Positions 51,046-61,364 of a DNA stretch of 64,000 nucleotides are shown here, in pieces. Both the position numbers and the translations under genes were made by a program. The stretch comes from Chloracidobacterium thermophilum B (GTDB lineage: Bacteria; Acidobacteriota; Blastocatellia; Chloracidobacteriales; Chloracidobacteriaceae): the NCBI RefSeq assembly GCF_000226295.1, contig NC_016024.1, positions 1,161,501 through 1,225,500 on the forward strand, given 5' to 3'. How positions within the stretch are numbered: position 1 is the stretch's first letter; every line of letters begins with the position of its first letter. The notes under the pieces were generated by a model. That model searched no databases, was not told the origin of the DNA, and was given only the letters and a program-made list of their open reading frames with translations.

Positions 51046-51591
51046 TCACTTGATGCGCCAGGGAAGTCCGGCCACAACGAAATAGACTTCCGTTGCCGCT
51101 GCGGCCACCGACTGGTTGACGTTTCCCAGCAGGTCCCGGTAGCGGCGCGCCAGAGCATTGTCGGGAACAATCCCCAGCCCGACTTCATTGGACACCACGA
51201 TGACCGTCTGCTCACGGCGCGAAAAGGTCTGCAAAAAGGCCGCCAGCGTGGTTTCCAGCGCATTGAGGCACTGCGCCTCATCGTGCGGCATAGCCAGTAG
51301 CCAGTTCGAGACGAGCAGCGTCAGGCAGTCCACCACCACCACACCGGCTTCCGCCGCTTGGGCGTAAGCCGCCGCCAGCGCGCGCGGCTCCTCAATGGTA
51401 CGCCACTCCGCCGGGCGTTCCGCCCGGTGGCGCAGAATCCGCCTCTGCATGTCTTCGTCGAGGGCTTCCGCCGTGGCAATGAAGCACACGGCTGCGCCGG
51501 TGGTATCAGCTTTCGTCTGGGCAAGCTGCTGGGCAAACCGGCTTTTGCCGGCCCGTGCGCCGCCCAGTACCAGAATGAGTTCGCGCGTCAT
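51046..51591 (-). CDS. cobU: Adenosylcobinamide kinase / guanylyltransferase
   Basis: 181 aa, normal CobU length. It phosphorylates adenosylcobinamide and adds GMP in cobalamin nucleotide-loop assembly. The P-loop is VLGGARAGKSRFA near the N-terminus; FIATAEALDEDMQRRILRHRAERPAEW includes the GMP-acceptor His; VVVVDCLTLLVSNWLL and VIVVSNEVGLGIVPDNALARRYRDLLGNVNQ are typical. The ATG at 51591 shares a base with the hutU stop (TGATG), so the two are coupled although their pathways are unrelated. Confidence 0.93.
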   Translation of the reverse strand: MTRELILVLGGARAGKSRFAQQLAQTKADTTGAAVCFIATAEALDEDMQRRILRHRAERPAEWRTIEEPRALAAAYAQAAEAGVVVVDCLTLLVSNWLLAMPHDEAQCLNALETTLAAFLQTFSRREQTVIVVSNEVGLGIVPDNALARRYRDLLGNVNQSVAAAATEVYFVVAGLPWRIK

Positions 51592-53267
51592 CAGGCATCC
51601 GTATCCAGCATGGGAAGCCACAGTCCCTGCGCCCTGGCACACTCCACGGCATCGGTATAGCCGGCATCAGCGTGCCGCATCACGCCAGTTGCCGGGTCAT
51701 TCCACAGCACCCGTTCCAGACGCCGGTCGGCGGCTTCCGTACCATCACACACGATGACCATCCCGGCATGCTGCGAATAGCCCATGCCAACGCCGCCCCC
51801 GTGGTGGAGTGAAACCCACGTCGCGCCGCTGGCCGTGTTGAGCAGCGCATTGAGCAGCGGCCAGTCGGAAACTGCATCTGAGCCATCCCGCATCTGCTCG
51901 GTTTCCCGGTTCGGGGAAGCCACTGAACCCGCATCCAGGTGGTCGCGGCCGATGACAACGGGCGCTTTGAGTTCGCCCTTGCGGACCATCTCGTTGAACG
52001 CCAGTCCCGCCCGGTGGCGTTCACCCAGACCCAGCCAGCAGATGCGCGCTGGCAGCCCCTGAAAAGCAATCCGCTGCTCAGCCATGGTCAACCAGCGATG
52101 CAGGTGGTCGTTGTCAGGAAACAGCTCCATCAGACGCCGGTCGGTGCGGTAAATGTCTTCCGGGTCGCCCGACAGCGCCACCCACCGGAACGGCCCCTTG
52201 CCACGGCAAAACAGCGGGCGGATGTAGGCCGGGACGAAGCCCGGAATCATGAAGGCATCCGTCACGCCTTCGTCAAAAGCGACTTGGCGCAGGTTGTTGC
52301 CGTAATCCACTACCCTGGCGCCCAGGGCCTGAAAGTCGAGCATGGCCCGGACATGCCGCGCACAGCTTTCCGCCGCTGCCCGGCGCAGCGTCCCGTGCTG
52401 TGCCGGATCGCGTTGGGCCGCCTGCCACTGCTCAACCGTCCAGCCCACCGGCAGGTAGCCGTGAATCAGGTCGTGCGCGGCTGTCTGGTCGGTCACGATG
52501 TCAGGACGTAGCCCCCCCTGCCGGGCGCGTTCCACCAGCGCCGGGAGGATTTCCGCCGCATTGCCGAGCAGGCCGACGGAAACCGCCTTGTTCTCCGCCG
52601 TGTAGCGTTCAATGCGCCGGAGGGCATCGTCGAGATTGTCCGTCCACTCATCGAGGTAGCGCGTCCGGCAGCGGGCTTCAATCCGGCTGACCTGGCACTC
52701 GATGACCAACGCCGCCGCCCCGGCAAACACCGCCGCCAACGGCTGTGCCCCGCCCATGCCGCCCAGCCCGGCCGTGAGCACCCAGCGCCCGCGCAGGTCG
52801 CCGCCGTAGTGCTGGCGGCCCATTTCGGCAAAGGTCTCGTACGTGCCCTGCACAATGCCCTGCGTACCGATGTAAATCCACGAACCGGCCGTCATCTGCC
52901 CGTACATCATCAGGCCGCGCCGGTCGAGTTCGTCGAAGTGTTCCCACGTAGCCCAGCGGGGTACGAGGTTCGAGTTGGCCAGCAAGACCCGTGGGGCGTC
53001 CGGGTGCGTACGAAAGACGCCCACCGGCTTGCCCGACTGGATGAGCAGGGTTTCATCTTCTCCCAGCCGGCGCAGGGTGTCGCAGATGGCTTCAAAACAC
53101 GCCCAGTTGCGGGCGGCTTTGCCGGCCCCGCCATACACGACCAGGTCTTCCGGTCGTTCGGCAACTTCCGGGTCAAGGTTGTTGTGCAGCATGCGGTACG
53201 CCGCTTCAATCTGCCAGTTGCGGCAGGAAAGCTCCGTTCCGCGTGGTGCGCGAAGAATTCTGGACAT
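51591..53267 (-). CDS. hutU: Urocanate hydratase
   Basis: 558 aa, full length. It converts urocanate to imidazolonepropionate using NAD+ as an electrophile. The N-terminus [44 protein letters not shown] is diagnostic (shown for its first strands only as [18 protein letters not shown]). [14 protein letters not shown] is the NAD-binding Gly-rich loop, and [11 protein letters not shown] near residue 500 completes the site. It is divergent from hutI. Histidase (hutH), the step before it, is not in this window. Confidence 0.96.
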   Translation of the reverse strand: MSRILRAPRGTELSCRNWQIEAAYRMLHNNLDPEVAERPEDLVVYGGAGKAARNWACFEAICDTLRRLGEDETLLIQSGKPVGVFRTHPDAPRVLLANSNLVPRWATWEHFDELDRRGLMMYGQMTAGSWIYIGTQGIVQGTYETFAEMGRQHYGGDLRGRWVLTAGLGGMGGAQPLAAVFAGAAALVIECQVSRIEARCRTRYLDEWTDNLDDALRRIERYTAENKAVSVGLLGNAAEILPALVERARQGGLRPDIVTDQTAAHDLIHGYLPVGWTVEQWQAAQRDPAQHGTLRRAAAESCARHVRAMLDFQALGARVVDYGNNLRQVAFDEGVTDAFMIPGFVPAYIRPLFCRGKGPFRWVALSGDPEDIYRTDRRLMELFPDNDHLHRWLTMAEQRIAFQGLPARICWLGLGERHRAGLAFNEMVRKGELKAPVVIGRDHLDAGSVASPNRETEQMRDGSDAVSDWPLLNALLNTASGATWVSLHHGGGVGMGYSQHAGMVIVCDGTEAADRRLERVLWNDPATGVMRHADAGYTDAVECARAQGLWLPMLDTDA

Positions 53268-53424
53268 GGCAAGGCTTCGCTATACGGGAATCCGATGCGC
53301 CAAGACGCGCTGCCAGCGACGTTAGTGGGGTGGGCCAGTGGCGTCAAGCCACGGCTTTTCACCACACACCACGCACGGTAGGATGTTGGCTTACGCACAA
53401 CGGCGCTGGGGGCAGGCAGGGGAA

Positions 53425-54648
53425 ATGTTGGCATTGTGGCGCAACGCGCGATTGGCGACGTTGGCAGACGCGGCCGCCTGGGGCTGGATTGAAGACGGCG
53501 CCCTGGTCGTTGCCGGTCAATACCTGCACTGGGTTGGCGATGCGCGCCACCTGCCCCGCAGCCTGCCCATTGCCGAAGAACATGACCTGGGCGGCGCACT
53601 GGTGACACCGGGACTGGTGGACTGCCACACACATCTGGTCTATGGCGGAACGCGCGCCGATGAGTTTGAAGCCCGGCTGCACGGCGCAACCTATGCCGAC
53701 ATTGCGCGGCAGGGCGGCGGCATTCTCTCCACGGTGCGGGCGACCCGCGCCGCTTCCGACGAAGACCTTCTGGCCGCCGCCATCCGCCGCGCACGCACGC
53801 TTCTGGCAGAAGGCGTCACGACAGTCGAAATCAAGTCCGGGTATGGGCTGACCTACGCTGATGAAGCCCGCTGCCTGCGCATTGCCCGCCAACTGGCGCA
53901 GCGCCTGCCGCTGACGGTCTGCACGACTTACCTGGCTGCGCACGCCCTGCCGCCGGAGTTTACCGGTCGCCCGGACGATTACATTGCCGAAGTCTGCGCC
54001 TGTCTGCCGGAGTTGCACGCTGCCGGTCTGGTGGATGCTGTGGATGCCTTCTGCGAAACCATCGGGTTTTCGGTCGAACAAACGCGGCGCGTCTTTGAAA
54101 CGGCCCGGCAGTTGGGGCTGCCGGTCAAACTCCACGCTGAACAGTTGAGTGACCAGGGCGGAGCGTTGCTGGCGGCTGAGTTTGGCGCGCTTTCCTGTGA
54201 CCACCTGGAGTATGTCAACCCGGCTGGCATCCGCGCCATGGCGCAGTCCGGCACAGTGGCCGTCCTGTTGCCAGGCGCGTTTTACTTTCTGCGTGAAACA
54301 CAACTTCCACCGGTATCTGCGCTGCGGGCCGCCGGCGTTCCACTAGCGGTAGCGACCGACCACAATCCGGGTTCGTCGCCGACACTCTCCCTGCTGCTGA
54401 TGCTCAATCTGGCCTGTACGCTCTTTCAGCTTACGCCGGAAGAAGCCCTGCGTGGCATCACCGTGCATGCTGCGCGTGCGCTGGGACTTGCCGACCGGGG
54501 CGTACTGGCGGCCGGCAGGCGGGCGGATTTCGTCGTCTGGCCGCTGGCACATCCCCGTGAACTGGCCTACTGGTTCGGTGGCTGTCATCCGCAGCAGGTG
54601 ATCGTGGGAGGCAAAGAGGTGGTGCGTCATGGCGTCATCGTCGGTTGA
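53425..54648 (+). CDS. hutI: Imidazolonepropionase
   Basis: 407 aa from the ATG at 53425 ([13 protein letters not shown]), the usual HutI start; an ATG at 53383 or 53338 would lengthen it. It hydrolyses imidazolonepropionate to formiminoglutamate. The amidohydrolase metal motif is [61 protein letters not shown] and [12 protein letters not shown] supply the other residues. It is the first gene of a plus-strand hutI-hutG-hutF run. Confidence 0.95.
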   Translation: MLALWRNARLATLADAAAWGWIEDGALVVAGQYLHWVGDARHLPRSLPIAEEHDLGGALVTPGLVDCHTHLVYGGTRADEFEARLHGATYADIARQGGGILSTVRATRAASDEDLLAAAIRRARTLLAEGVTTVEIKSGYGLTYADEARCLRIARQLAQRLPLTVCTTYLAAHALPPEFTGRPDDYIAEVCACLPELHAAGLVDAVDAFCETIGFSVEQTRRVFETARQLGLPVKLHAEQLSDQGGALLAAEFGALSCDHLEYVNPAGIRAMAQSGTVAVLLPGAFYFLRETQLPPVSALRAAGVPLAVATDHNPGSSPTLSLLLMLNLACTLFQLTPEEALRGITVHAARALGLADRGVLAAGRRADFVVWPLAHPRELAYWFGGCHPQQVIVGGKEVVRHGVIVG

Positions 54649-55441
54649 ACCGGTATTTGAACTCCATCCGGGTGATGTTCCCGTGCTGATCAGCCTGCCG
54701 CACGTGGGGACGGTTGTGCCGCCGGAGATTGCCGCCGACTGGACTGACAAGGCGAAAACCCTACCCGATACTGACTGGCATCTGGGTGAACTCTACGCCT
54801 TCGCCTGCCAACTGGATGTCGGCATCCTGCAGGCGCGGCTGTCACGGTACGTCGTGGATGTCAACCGTCCGCCCGACGACCTGCCGCTCTATCACGGCAA
54901 GCACTACACGGAGCTTTGCCCGACGCGCATGTTCACCGGAGAACCCATCTACCGCGCCGGCAGGACGCCCGATGCCGCTGAGGTGGCGCGACGACGCGCA
55001 CGCTACTGGCAGCCCTACCATGACGCACTCGAACGCGAACTCGCACGACTTCAGGCGCGTCATGGCTATGTCATTCTGTGGGAAGGGCACAGTATCAAGT
55101 CACAGTTGCCCTGGCTTTTCGAGGGCACGCTGCCGGATTTGAACCTTGGCACGGCCGGCGGAGCAAGCTGTGCGCCGCAGTTGCGTCAGTCCCTCTGTGC
55201 TGCGCTGGCCGCGCAGGAGGAATTCTCCTATGTGGCCGATGACCGCTTCAAAGGTGGCTACATTACGCGCCATTACGGCCGGCCGGAGCAGGGACGCCAC
55301 GCCGTCCAACTGGAAATGGCCTGGTCCTGTTACATGCGCGATGAAGCGCCGCCCTATCGGATTGACCCGGAACGCGCCGGGCGTCTGCTCCCGATTTTGG
55401 AGAAACTCATCATTACGGCTCTCGCCTGGAGTCCGTCATGA
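54629..55441 (+). CDS. hutG: N-formylglutamate deformylase
   Basis: 270 aa. It hydrolyses N-formylglutamate to glutamate and formate, the last step of the formylglutamate branch of histidine degradation. Family motifs: [16 protein letters not shown] (metal-binding His), [43 protein letters not shown] and [26 protein letters not shown]. It overlaps hutI by 20 bases and hutF by four, as in a tightly coupled operon. Confidence 0.93.
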   Translation: MASSSVEPVFELHPGDVPVLISLPHVGTVVPPEIAADWTDKAKTLPDTDWHLGELYAFACQLDVGILQARLSRYVVDVNRPPDDLPLYHGKHYTELCPTRMFTGEPIYRAGRTPDAAEVARRRARYWQPYHDALERELARLQARHGYVILWEGHSIKSQLPWLFEGTLPDLNLGTAGGASCAPQLRQSLCAALAAQEEFSYVADDRFKGGYITRHYGRPEQGRHAVQLEMAWSCYMRDEAPPYRIDPERAGRLLPILEKLIITALAWSPS

Positions 55442-56871
55442 CGCTTGAGCCGGTCCCGCCCAAAGCTCTGTGGACACCCTTGGCCTGGCTGCCCCACGGC
55501 TGGCAACGCCACGTCCTGCTGACCATCGGACAGGATGGCTGTTGGGCCAGTGTGGAAACTGACGTGCCGACGCCTCCGCCCGAAGCTGTGCCACTTGCAG
55601 GCGCTTTGCTGCCGGGTCTTGTCAATGCCCACAGCCATGCGTTTCAGCGTGCCTTTGCCGGACTGGCCGAAACCACCACGGGCGAACAGGATGATTTCTG
55701 GTCCTGGCGAAGCCGCATGTACCACCTTGCGGCGCGCATCACACCCGAACTTCTGCGCGCCATTGCGGCGCAGCTTTATCTGGAACTGCTCCAGGGGGGC
55801 TATACGCAGGTTTGTGAGTTTCACTATCTCCACCGCGACGCAGCCGGCGAACCCTACACCGAACCGCTGGCGCTAGTGGAAGCCATCATTCAGGCGGCGG
55901 AAGACGTTGGGATTGGGTTGACCCTGCTGCCCACCGTGTATGAGCGCGCCGGATTCGGGCAGCCCGACCTGCTGCCGGAGCAACGCCGTTTTCTGGCGAC
56001 GCCCGATCTTGTGTGGCATCTGGTCAAAAGTGTCGAGGAATGCCACCGCCCTGGTGTCAACGTCGGGCTGGCACTGCATTCCGTCCGGGCGGTACGCCCA
56101 GAAAGTTTCGGTCACATGCGGCGGCTGACCGAGGATTTCACCGGCCCCATTCACCTCCACGTGGCCGAGCAGGTGGCGGAAGTCGAAGCCTGCCTGCGCA
56201 CTACCGGCGCGCGCCCGGTAGCCTGGCTGGCGCGTGAGGGCTATCTCGATCCCCGCTGGCAGCTTGTGCATGCCACGCATACCGATGCCGCCGAACGCGA
56301 AGCCATTGCCCGGAGCGGGGCCGGGGTGGTGGTCTGCCCGACGACCGAAGCCAATCTGGGTGACGGTTTTGTGGACCTGCCGGCCTGGGCGGAACTCGGC
56401 GTCCCGCTGGCCATCGGCTCAGACAGCCACGTAAACCGCGACTGGCGCGAGGAACTGCGCTGGTTGGTGTACAGCACGCGCCTGTTGACGCAGCGCCGGG
56501 GGATTACCGGACTGCCGTCGCCGGCGGCCAGCCTTTTTACCGGCGCACAACTTGCTGGCGGTGATGCCGCCGGCCAGCCAAGTTGGGGACTGACACCCGG
56601 CGCGCGTGCCGATGCGCTGGTATTGGCAACAGACACCCCAACCCTGCTCGGCGCAACACCCGAACACCTGCTGGAAGCGGTGGTGTTTTCAAGCCCCGGC
56701 CCCACCTGGTCAGACGTGCTGGTGGCCGGTCAGTGGTGGCTGCGGCATGGACGGCATCCCCGCCAGGGACGGATTCAGGCACGTTTCAAGGCGGCTATGG
56801 AGACGCTGTGGGCGTCTTCCCGTCCGTGTTCCCGGAACGCAGACTGTCCGCCCGACGACAACCCTAACTAA
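55438..56871 (+). CDS. hutF: Formimidoylglutamate deiminase
   Basis: 477 aa amidohydrolase. It converts formiminoglutamate to N-formylglutamate plus ammonia, placing this organism in the deiminase/deformylase variant of histidine degradation rather than the direct hutG-type formiminoglutamase route. The metal motif is GLVNAHSHAFQRAFAGLAE; FWSWRSRMYHLA, VCEFHYLHRDAAGEPYT, HLHVAEQVAEVEACL and PLAIGSDSHVNRDWREELRWLVYSTRL follow. The last codons overlap the convergent acyltransferase gene. Confidence 0.95.
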   Translation: MTLEPVPPKALWTPLAWLPHGWQRHVLLTIGQDGCWASVETDVPTPPPEAVPLAGALLPGLVNAHSHAFQRAFAGLAETTTGEQDDFWSWRSRMYHLAARITPELLRAIAAQLYLELLQGGYTQVCEFHYLHRDAAGEPYTEPLALVEAIIQAAEDVGIGLTLLPTVYERAGFGQPDLLPEQRRFLATPDLVWHLVKSVEECHRPGVNVGLALHSVRAVRPESFGHMRRLTEDFTGPIHLHVAEQVAEVEACLRTTGARPVAWLAREGYLDPRWQLVHATHTDAAEREAIARSGAGVVVCPTTEANLGDGFVDLPAWAELGVPLAIGSDSHVNRDWREELRWLVYSTRLLTQRRGITGLPSPAASLFTGAQLAGGDAAGQPSWGLTPGARADALVLATDTPTLLGATPEHLLEAVVFSSPGPTWSDVLVAGQWWLRHGRHPRQGRIQARFKAAMETLWASSRPCSRNADCPPDDNPN

Positions 56872-58768
56872 CCCGCATCCGGCGCTGTGCCAGAGCTTTG
56901 GCATGGTAGTCCAGAAAAGCTGCGGCTTCGGTGCGTCCCATGTAGCGCTCCAGTGTGCGGGGGTCGCTGTCGAGCAGGTCCACCATGATGAGACCGTCCA
57001 GCGCATCGCCAAAGTCCGGGTCAATGTTGAAGGCCAGCACCTTCCCGCCCAGCTTGAGGTACTGCCGCAGCAGCACCGGGACGCCTTTGGCATCCGGCTC
57101 GATGTCGGCCACAAAGGCCGAGACTTCTTCAATGTCAGCCGCCGGAATCGGGGACGGCTTGAGTCCAAGCAGGGTCTGGGTGATGGCCAGGGTACGCGAC
57201 TCGAAAGGCATCCGTGGACGGACCAGCCGGGCCAGTTGCGGCTGAAAGCTGTTGGCCTTGAGAAACTCCACGATCAAGCGCCGGGAAGCCGTGCGGTACT
57301 CGTTGGTAATGCTCACCGGGCCGAACAGCACCCGGTAGCGTGGATGCTGGGCAATGTAGCGCCCAATACCTTTCCACAACAGCATCAGCGGCGCGTAGCT
57401 TTTCTGATACTCCGGGCGGACGAACGAACGTCCCAGTTCGAGCGCTGGCCCGATGCTGCGCAGAAAGGCCGTGCGGTAGGCAAACAAAGTGTGAGTGTAG
57501 AGTCCACGTTTGCCAAAGCGCGCCAGAATCTCATCCGTTTGCCCGAAGCGGTAGCCGCCAACGATTTCCTGCCGTTCCTGGTTCCAGACAAAAAGGTGCT
57601 GGTAGTAGGCATCAAAGCTATCTATGTCAAGGGCCTTGCCGGTGCCTTCTCCGGCGGCCCGGAAAGTGATTTCGCGCAGGCGTCCAATCTCGTGAAGCAC
57701 GTGCGGAATGTGCTCGGCGCCCGCGCACCAGACCGTCAGTTCGCCCTGTCTGACCAGGCAGGCGGTTTCGGGAAGCGCCTTGATTTCAGCCTCCAGCAGG
57801 GCAGCCGCACGTGGCGGCGCAATGGCCGCCGGCACAGGTTGCGGGCGTTGCAATGACGGCATCGGGAGTTTCGGAAAGCTTTTTGGAAAGCGCAGTGGAG
57901 CGGCCAGCGCCCGTGGCAGCCGTGAGGCCGGTTCCGTACGCGAAGCCAGCAGGTAGGTGCGCTGCCGCAGGTGCTCGGTCAGGGCTTCATCATCGAGGGA
58001 CTTGAGCTTCGACCAGGGAATCGGGTGCCCGATGCGCACTTCAATCTCCCGATTCCGCTTGTTGAGAAACTCATAGGGCAGCATGGCCGTGCGCAGGCGT
58101 GGATGAACAAAGCCGGCCATCTGGAAGAGCGCGCCATTTCTGCCGTCAAAATACACCGGCACAACGGTTGCTTTGCTGGCGCGTACCAGCCGCGCCAGCG
58201 TGGGTTTCCAGGCCGGATCGGTAACGACGCGCTTGCCGGCCTGCCAGTGGGCCACCTCACCGGCCGGGAACAGTCCAATCGCACCACCCTGGGCAAGGAA
58301 GCGGAGTGCCGCCCGGAGAGGGCGAAGATTGGCCTGTGGCGAGTTTGGACGCTCAAACGGATCAACGAGAATGAAGTAGTCGTGCGCTTCAGGAATGCAT
58401 CCGAGCAGGTAGTTCGCCATCACTTTGGCGTCAGGTCGCACTGAGCGGAGCAGGGAAGTCAGGATGATGCCTTCAATGCCCCCGAAGGGATGGTTGGCCA
58501 CCACAATGACCGGCCCTGCAGCCGGCAGCCGCGCCACATCGCTTTCCAGCACGTGATAGCGGACGTTGAGCGCCGCCAGAACCGCCTCAAAAAAGGCATG
58601 CCCATCGCTGCCCGTGGCAGCCAGGGCTTCCTGGTAAAGCTCATCGAGTTGGTGAAACAGAAGCCAGCGTTCGAGCAGACTTTTGATGGGGGCAAACATC
58701 CGTTGCCGCAGCGGATCACGAAACGGCGTCGGAAGTTGAAAGATGCGACCGGACATAGGCGTGCGCAA
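56864..58768 (-). CDS. Bifunctional lyso-ornithine-lipid-type acyltransferase (OlsF-like: PlsC + hemolysin/GNAT)
   Basis: 634 aa. The N-terminal ~300 residues are a PlsC-type acyltransferase with NHPFGGIEG at 92-100 and GLFPAGEVAHW. After a basic, Pro-rich linker (~280-320) the C-terminal ~300 residues are a GNAT-like OlsB domain (CLVRQGELTVWCAGAEHIPHVLHEIGRLREITFRAAGEGTGK and ALELGRSFVRPEYQKSYAPLMLLWKGI, given by their conserved ends). This order is that of OlsF, which makes ornithine lipids in one protein. Ornithine lipid is inferred; another amino-acid lipid is possible. Confidence 0.8.
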   Translation of the reverse strand: MRTPMSGRIFQLPTPFRDPLRQRMFAPIKSLLERWLLFHQLDELYQEALAATGSDGHAFFEAVLAALNVRYHVLESDVARLPAAGPVIVVANHPFGGIEGIILTSLLRSVRPDAKVMANYLLGCIPEAHDYFILVDPFERPNSPQANLRPLRAALRFLAQGGAIGLFPAGEVAHWQAGKRVVTDPAWKPTLARLVRASKATVVPVYFDGRNGALFQMAGFVHPRLRTAMLPYEFLNKRNREIEVRIGHPIPWSKLKSLDDEALTEHLRQRTYLLASRTEPASRLPRALAAPLRFPKSFPKLPMPSLQRPQPVPAAIAPPRAAALLEAEIKALPETACLVRQGELTVWCAGAEHIPHVLHEIGRLREITFRAAGEGTGKALDIDSFDAYYQHLFVWNQERQEIVGGYRFGQTDEILARFGKRGLYTHTLFAYRTAFLRSIGPALELGRSFVRPEYQKSYAPLMLLWKGIGRYIAQHPRYRVLFGPVSITNEYRTASRRLIVEFLKANSFQPQLARLVRPRMPFESRTLAITQTLLGLKPSPIPAADIEEVSAFVADIEPDAKGVPVLLRQYLKLGGKVLAFNIDPDFGDALDGLIMVDLLDSDPRTLERYMGRTEAAAFLDYHAKALAQRRMRVS

Positions 58769-58857
58769 AGCTCCTTTGGCAGGGCGGATGGCATCGCTTA
58801 TCCGCAGTCTGTAACACTGCTATGAACACTGTTCGTCCGGGATGTTGCCGGGCCAGG

Positions 58858-59958
58858 TCAGGCGAAAAAGTCCTTCACCGCCTGGATGACGTAGTCCTGC
58901 TGCTCAGCCGTCAGTTCAGCGTACATCGGAAGCGACAGAATCTCATCCGAAAGCCGTTCGGTGATGGGAAATGCCCCGCGACCGTAACCCAGGTCGGCAT
59001 ACGCCGCCTGCAGGTGCATCGGTACGGGATAGTGGATGACCGTCGCAATGCCGCGCTGGTTGAGGTGTGTCTGGAGGGCGTCGCGCCGTTGCGTACGGAT
59101 GACGTAGAGGTGAAAGACGTGATCGCCGGTGACAACACGCGGAAGCTGCAAGTCTCCCACGCCTTCGAGCGCGTGCGTGTAGGCGGCCGCATGCGCCGCC
59201 CGGCGGGCATTCCAGGTATCGAGATGCCGGAGTTTCACGCCAAGTACGGCGGCTTGCAGCGTGTCGAGCCGCAGGTTGTATCCTTTGACGACGTGCTTGT
59301 ACTTGACCTCCTGCCCGTAGTTGCGCAGGAAGCGGACTTTCTCAGCCAGTCCGGCGTCGTTGGTGACGAGTCCGCCGGCATCGCCGTACGCGCCCAGGTT
59401 CTTGCCGGGATAAAAACTGAAGCAGCCGGCATCGCCGAATGTGCCAACCCGCTGCCCCCGGTAACGTGCGCCGTGCGCCTGGGAAGCGTCCTCGATGACG
59501 CGCAGATTGTGCTGCCGGGCAATGTCGAGAATGGGGGCCATATCGGCTGGTTGCCCGTAGAGGTGAACCGGCATGATGGCTTTCGTGCGGGGGGTGATGG
59601 CGGCTTCGATACGTGCCGGGTCAAGGTTGAAACTGGCTTCATCCACTTCGACGAGCACCGGACGCGCCCCAACGGCCGATACGGCCAGCGCCGAAGCAAT
59701 GAAGGTGTGCGCCGGCACGATGACTTCATCCCCCGGGCCGATACCAAAGGCTTCCAGCGCAAGCTTGAGCGCATCCAGTCCGCTGGCCACCCCGACACAG
59801 TGCCGGGCGCCGACGTAATCGGCAAAGGCCTGCTCAAAATCACTCACTTCCTTGCCCAGAATGAAGTTGCACTGCCGCATGACGGTCAGTACGGCCGTGT
59901 CGAGTTCGTCTTTGAGCGACTGGTACTGCGCCTGTAAGTCAACGAAGGGAATCTGCAT
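58858..59958 (-). CDS. DegT/DnrJ/EryC1/StrS aminotransferase (WbpE-like)
   Basis: 366 aa PLP-dependent sugar aminotransferase. N-terminal [47 protein letters not shown] and the PLP-Lys region [18 protein letters not shown] are typical. It aminates a keto-nucleotide sugar. Its companion acetyltransferase at 60710-61285 is WbpD-like, so together they would carry out the 3-amino, 3-N-acetyl steps of a UDP-2,3-diacetamido uronate sugar. The substrate is inference from that pairing. Confidence 0.88.
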   Translation of the reverse strand: MQIPFVDLQAQYQSLKDELDTAVLTVMRQCNFILGKEVSDFEQAFADYVGARHCVGVASGLDALKLALEAFGIGPGDEVIVPAHTFIASALAVSAVGARPVLVEVDEASFNLDPARIEAAITPRTKAIMPVHLYGQPADMAPILDIARQHNLRVIEDASQAHGARYRGQRVGTFGDAGCFSFYPGKNLGAYGDAGGLVTNDAGLAEKVRFLRNYGQEVKYKHVVKGYNLRLDTLQAAVLGVKLRHLDTWNARRAAHAAAYTHALEGVGDLQLPRVVTGDHVFHLYVIRTQRRDALQTHLNQRGIATVIHYPVPMHLQAAYADLGYGRGAFPITERLSDEILSLPMYAELTAEQQDYVIQAVKDFFA

Positions 59959-59982
59959 GCCCCGCCCCTTTCTGCTTTGGGG

Positions 59983-60765
59983 TTACTTTTTCAAACCCAG
60001 CCCCAGGTAAATGATGGGGCGAAGAATGCTCCACCAGCCGGTAAACGGCTTCATTTTGGTGTAGCCCAGTTCTTTTGGGGGATAAATCTTGGTGACGGGC
60101 ACCTCTTTGAACCGGTAGCCCAGCCGGATGGCCTTGAACAGGATGTAAGGCTCCAGCTCGTACTTGTCGAGCCAGTCCTGGTCAATGTCTATGCGCGGAT
60201 CGTCAAAAAGCGAAAGGCGGATGGCGCGAAAGCCGTTGGTGCTGTCGGTGACGCGCCGCCGTGCGGCCAGCGAAAACAGCAGCGGGTGGACGAAGCGCGT
60301 CGCCAGTTGGCGATACAGCGGCATGTTGCCGAAGTCGCCACCTGGCAGATAGCGTGACCCCTGCACAAAGTCATACCCTTCGTTGACAATCGGCTCGACC
60401 AGCCGGGGGATTTCGGCCGGGCGGTCCTTGTCGTTTCCGGCCAGAATGACGATGACATCGTAGCCCTGTTCGCGGGCGTAGCGAATCGCCGTGCGGATGG
60501 CGGCTCCGGCCCCTGACTGCCGCTCATGACGCAGATGAATCGCGCCCTTTTCACAGATGACCTGGGGCGTGCCGTCTGTCGAGGCGTCATCCACAACGGC
60601 AATGGCATCCACGACATTCGGCGGAAAACGGTCCAGGACGCGCCCGATTTTCTTTTCCTCGTTGAAGGCAATCGGTACGGCCAGCACCTTCAACGTCGTC
60701 CGTGGTGCGTCAGACGATGCGGATGATGCCGCCTGGTGTTTGGCGGTATTGGTCGCCACATTCAC
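59983..60765 (-). CDS. Family 2 glycosyltransferase (DPM-like)
   Basis: About 260 aa. The GT-A fold is visible in VPIAFNEEKKIGRVLDRF, IAVVDDASTDGTPQVI, RQSGAGAAIRTAIRYAREQG and VILAGNDKDRPAEIPRLVEPIV; FVQGSRYLPGG follows. The group includes dolichyl-phosphate-type sugar transferases. The start is uncertain: a GTG at 60765 overlaps the upstream acetyltransferase by 56 bases, while a start at 60693 or 60687 would avoid overlap. It likely adds a sugar to a lipid carrier in the adjoining polysaccharide pathway. Confidence 0.8.
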   Translation of the reverse strand: MNVATNTAKHQAASSASSDAPRTTLKVLAVPIAFNEEKKIGRVLDRFPPNVVDAIAVVDDASTDGTPQVICEKGAIHLRHERQSGAGAAIRTAIRYAREQGYDVIVILAGNDKDRPAEIPRLVEPIVNEGYDFVQGSRYLPGGDFGNMPLYRQLATRFVHPLLFSLAARRRVTDSTNGFRAIRLSLFDDPRIDIDQDWLDKYELEPYILFKAIRLGYRFKEVPVTKIYPPKELGYTKMKPFTGWWSILRPIIYLGLGLKK

Positions 60766-61285
60766 GGCAGGTCGTTTCCTCTCCCTCAAAGGTCAAACGT
60801 GCGGCGCAGCGGCAGACCCAGCCGCGGACGGCGGCCGGATTGCCGAAACAGAGTGCGTGGGCTGGGATGTCTTTCGTGACCACGGAGCCGGCCCCGACCA
60901 GGGCGTATTCGCCAATCCGTACCCGGCAGACAATCGTGGCATTGGCGCCAATCGTCGCCCCGCGCTCGATGTAGGTTGGATGACAGACCCAATCGGGCTT
61001 GCGGCTGCGTGGCAGCAAGTCGTTGGTCAGGGCCACGTTGGGACCCAGGAACACGTCGTCGCCGAGATGAACCCCTTCCCACACGGCGACGCCGTTTTTG
61101 ATCGTGACGCGGTTGCCGACCACGGCGCCCGACTCGATGTAGCAGTGATCGCCAATGTTGCAGTCTTCGCCGATGACAGCGCCGGGAAGCACGTGGACAA
61201 ACGCCCAGATGCGTGTCCCACGTCCGATGTGTTCGCTTTCGACCAGCGCCGTCGGGTGTTTGCGGTAGGGCAGGGCTTCGGTCAT
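60710..61285 (-). CDS. Left-handed beta-helix N-acetyltransferase (WbpD-like)
   Basis: 191 aa hexapeptide-repeat protein. IGRGTRIWAFVHVLPGAVIGEDCNIGDHCYIESGAVVGNRVTIKNGV shows the imperfect hexads of a left-handed beta-helix; YIERGATIGANATIVCRVRIGEYALVGAGSVVTKD continues it. A C-terminal Cys4 element (C-R-C, then C-x2-C in TTCRECG) is a known feature of WbpD-type enzymes. It would acetylate an amino sugar from acetyl-CoA after the DegT-type aminotransferase. Confidence 0.85.
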   Translation of the reverse strand: MTEALPYRKHPTALVESEHIGRGTRIWAFVHVLPGAVIGEDCNIGDHCYIESGAVVGNRVTIKNGVAVWEGVHLGDDVFLGPNVALTNDLLPRSRKPDWVCHPTYIERGATIGANATIVCRVRIGEYALVGAGSVVTKDIPAHALCFGNPAAVRGWVCRCAARLTFEGEETTCRECGDQYRQTPGGIIRIV

Positions 61286-61364
61286 GCCGGCGATACCAGA
61301 CTCGTCAAGTGTCGGACAATGCTACGCCAACAGTCTCTCATCTGCCAAGCCGGTCACGGGACGG

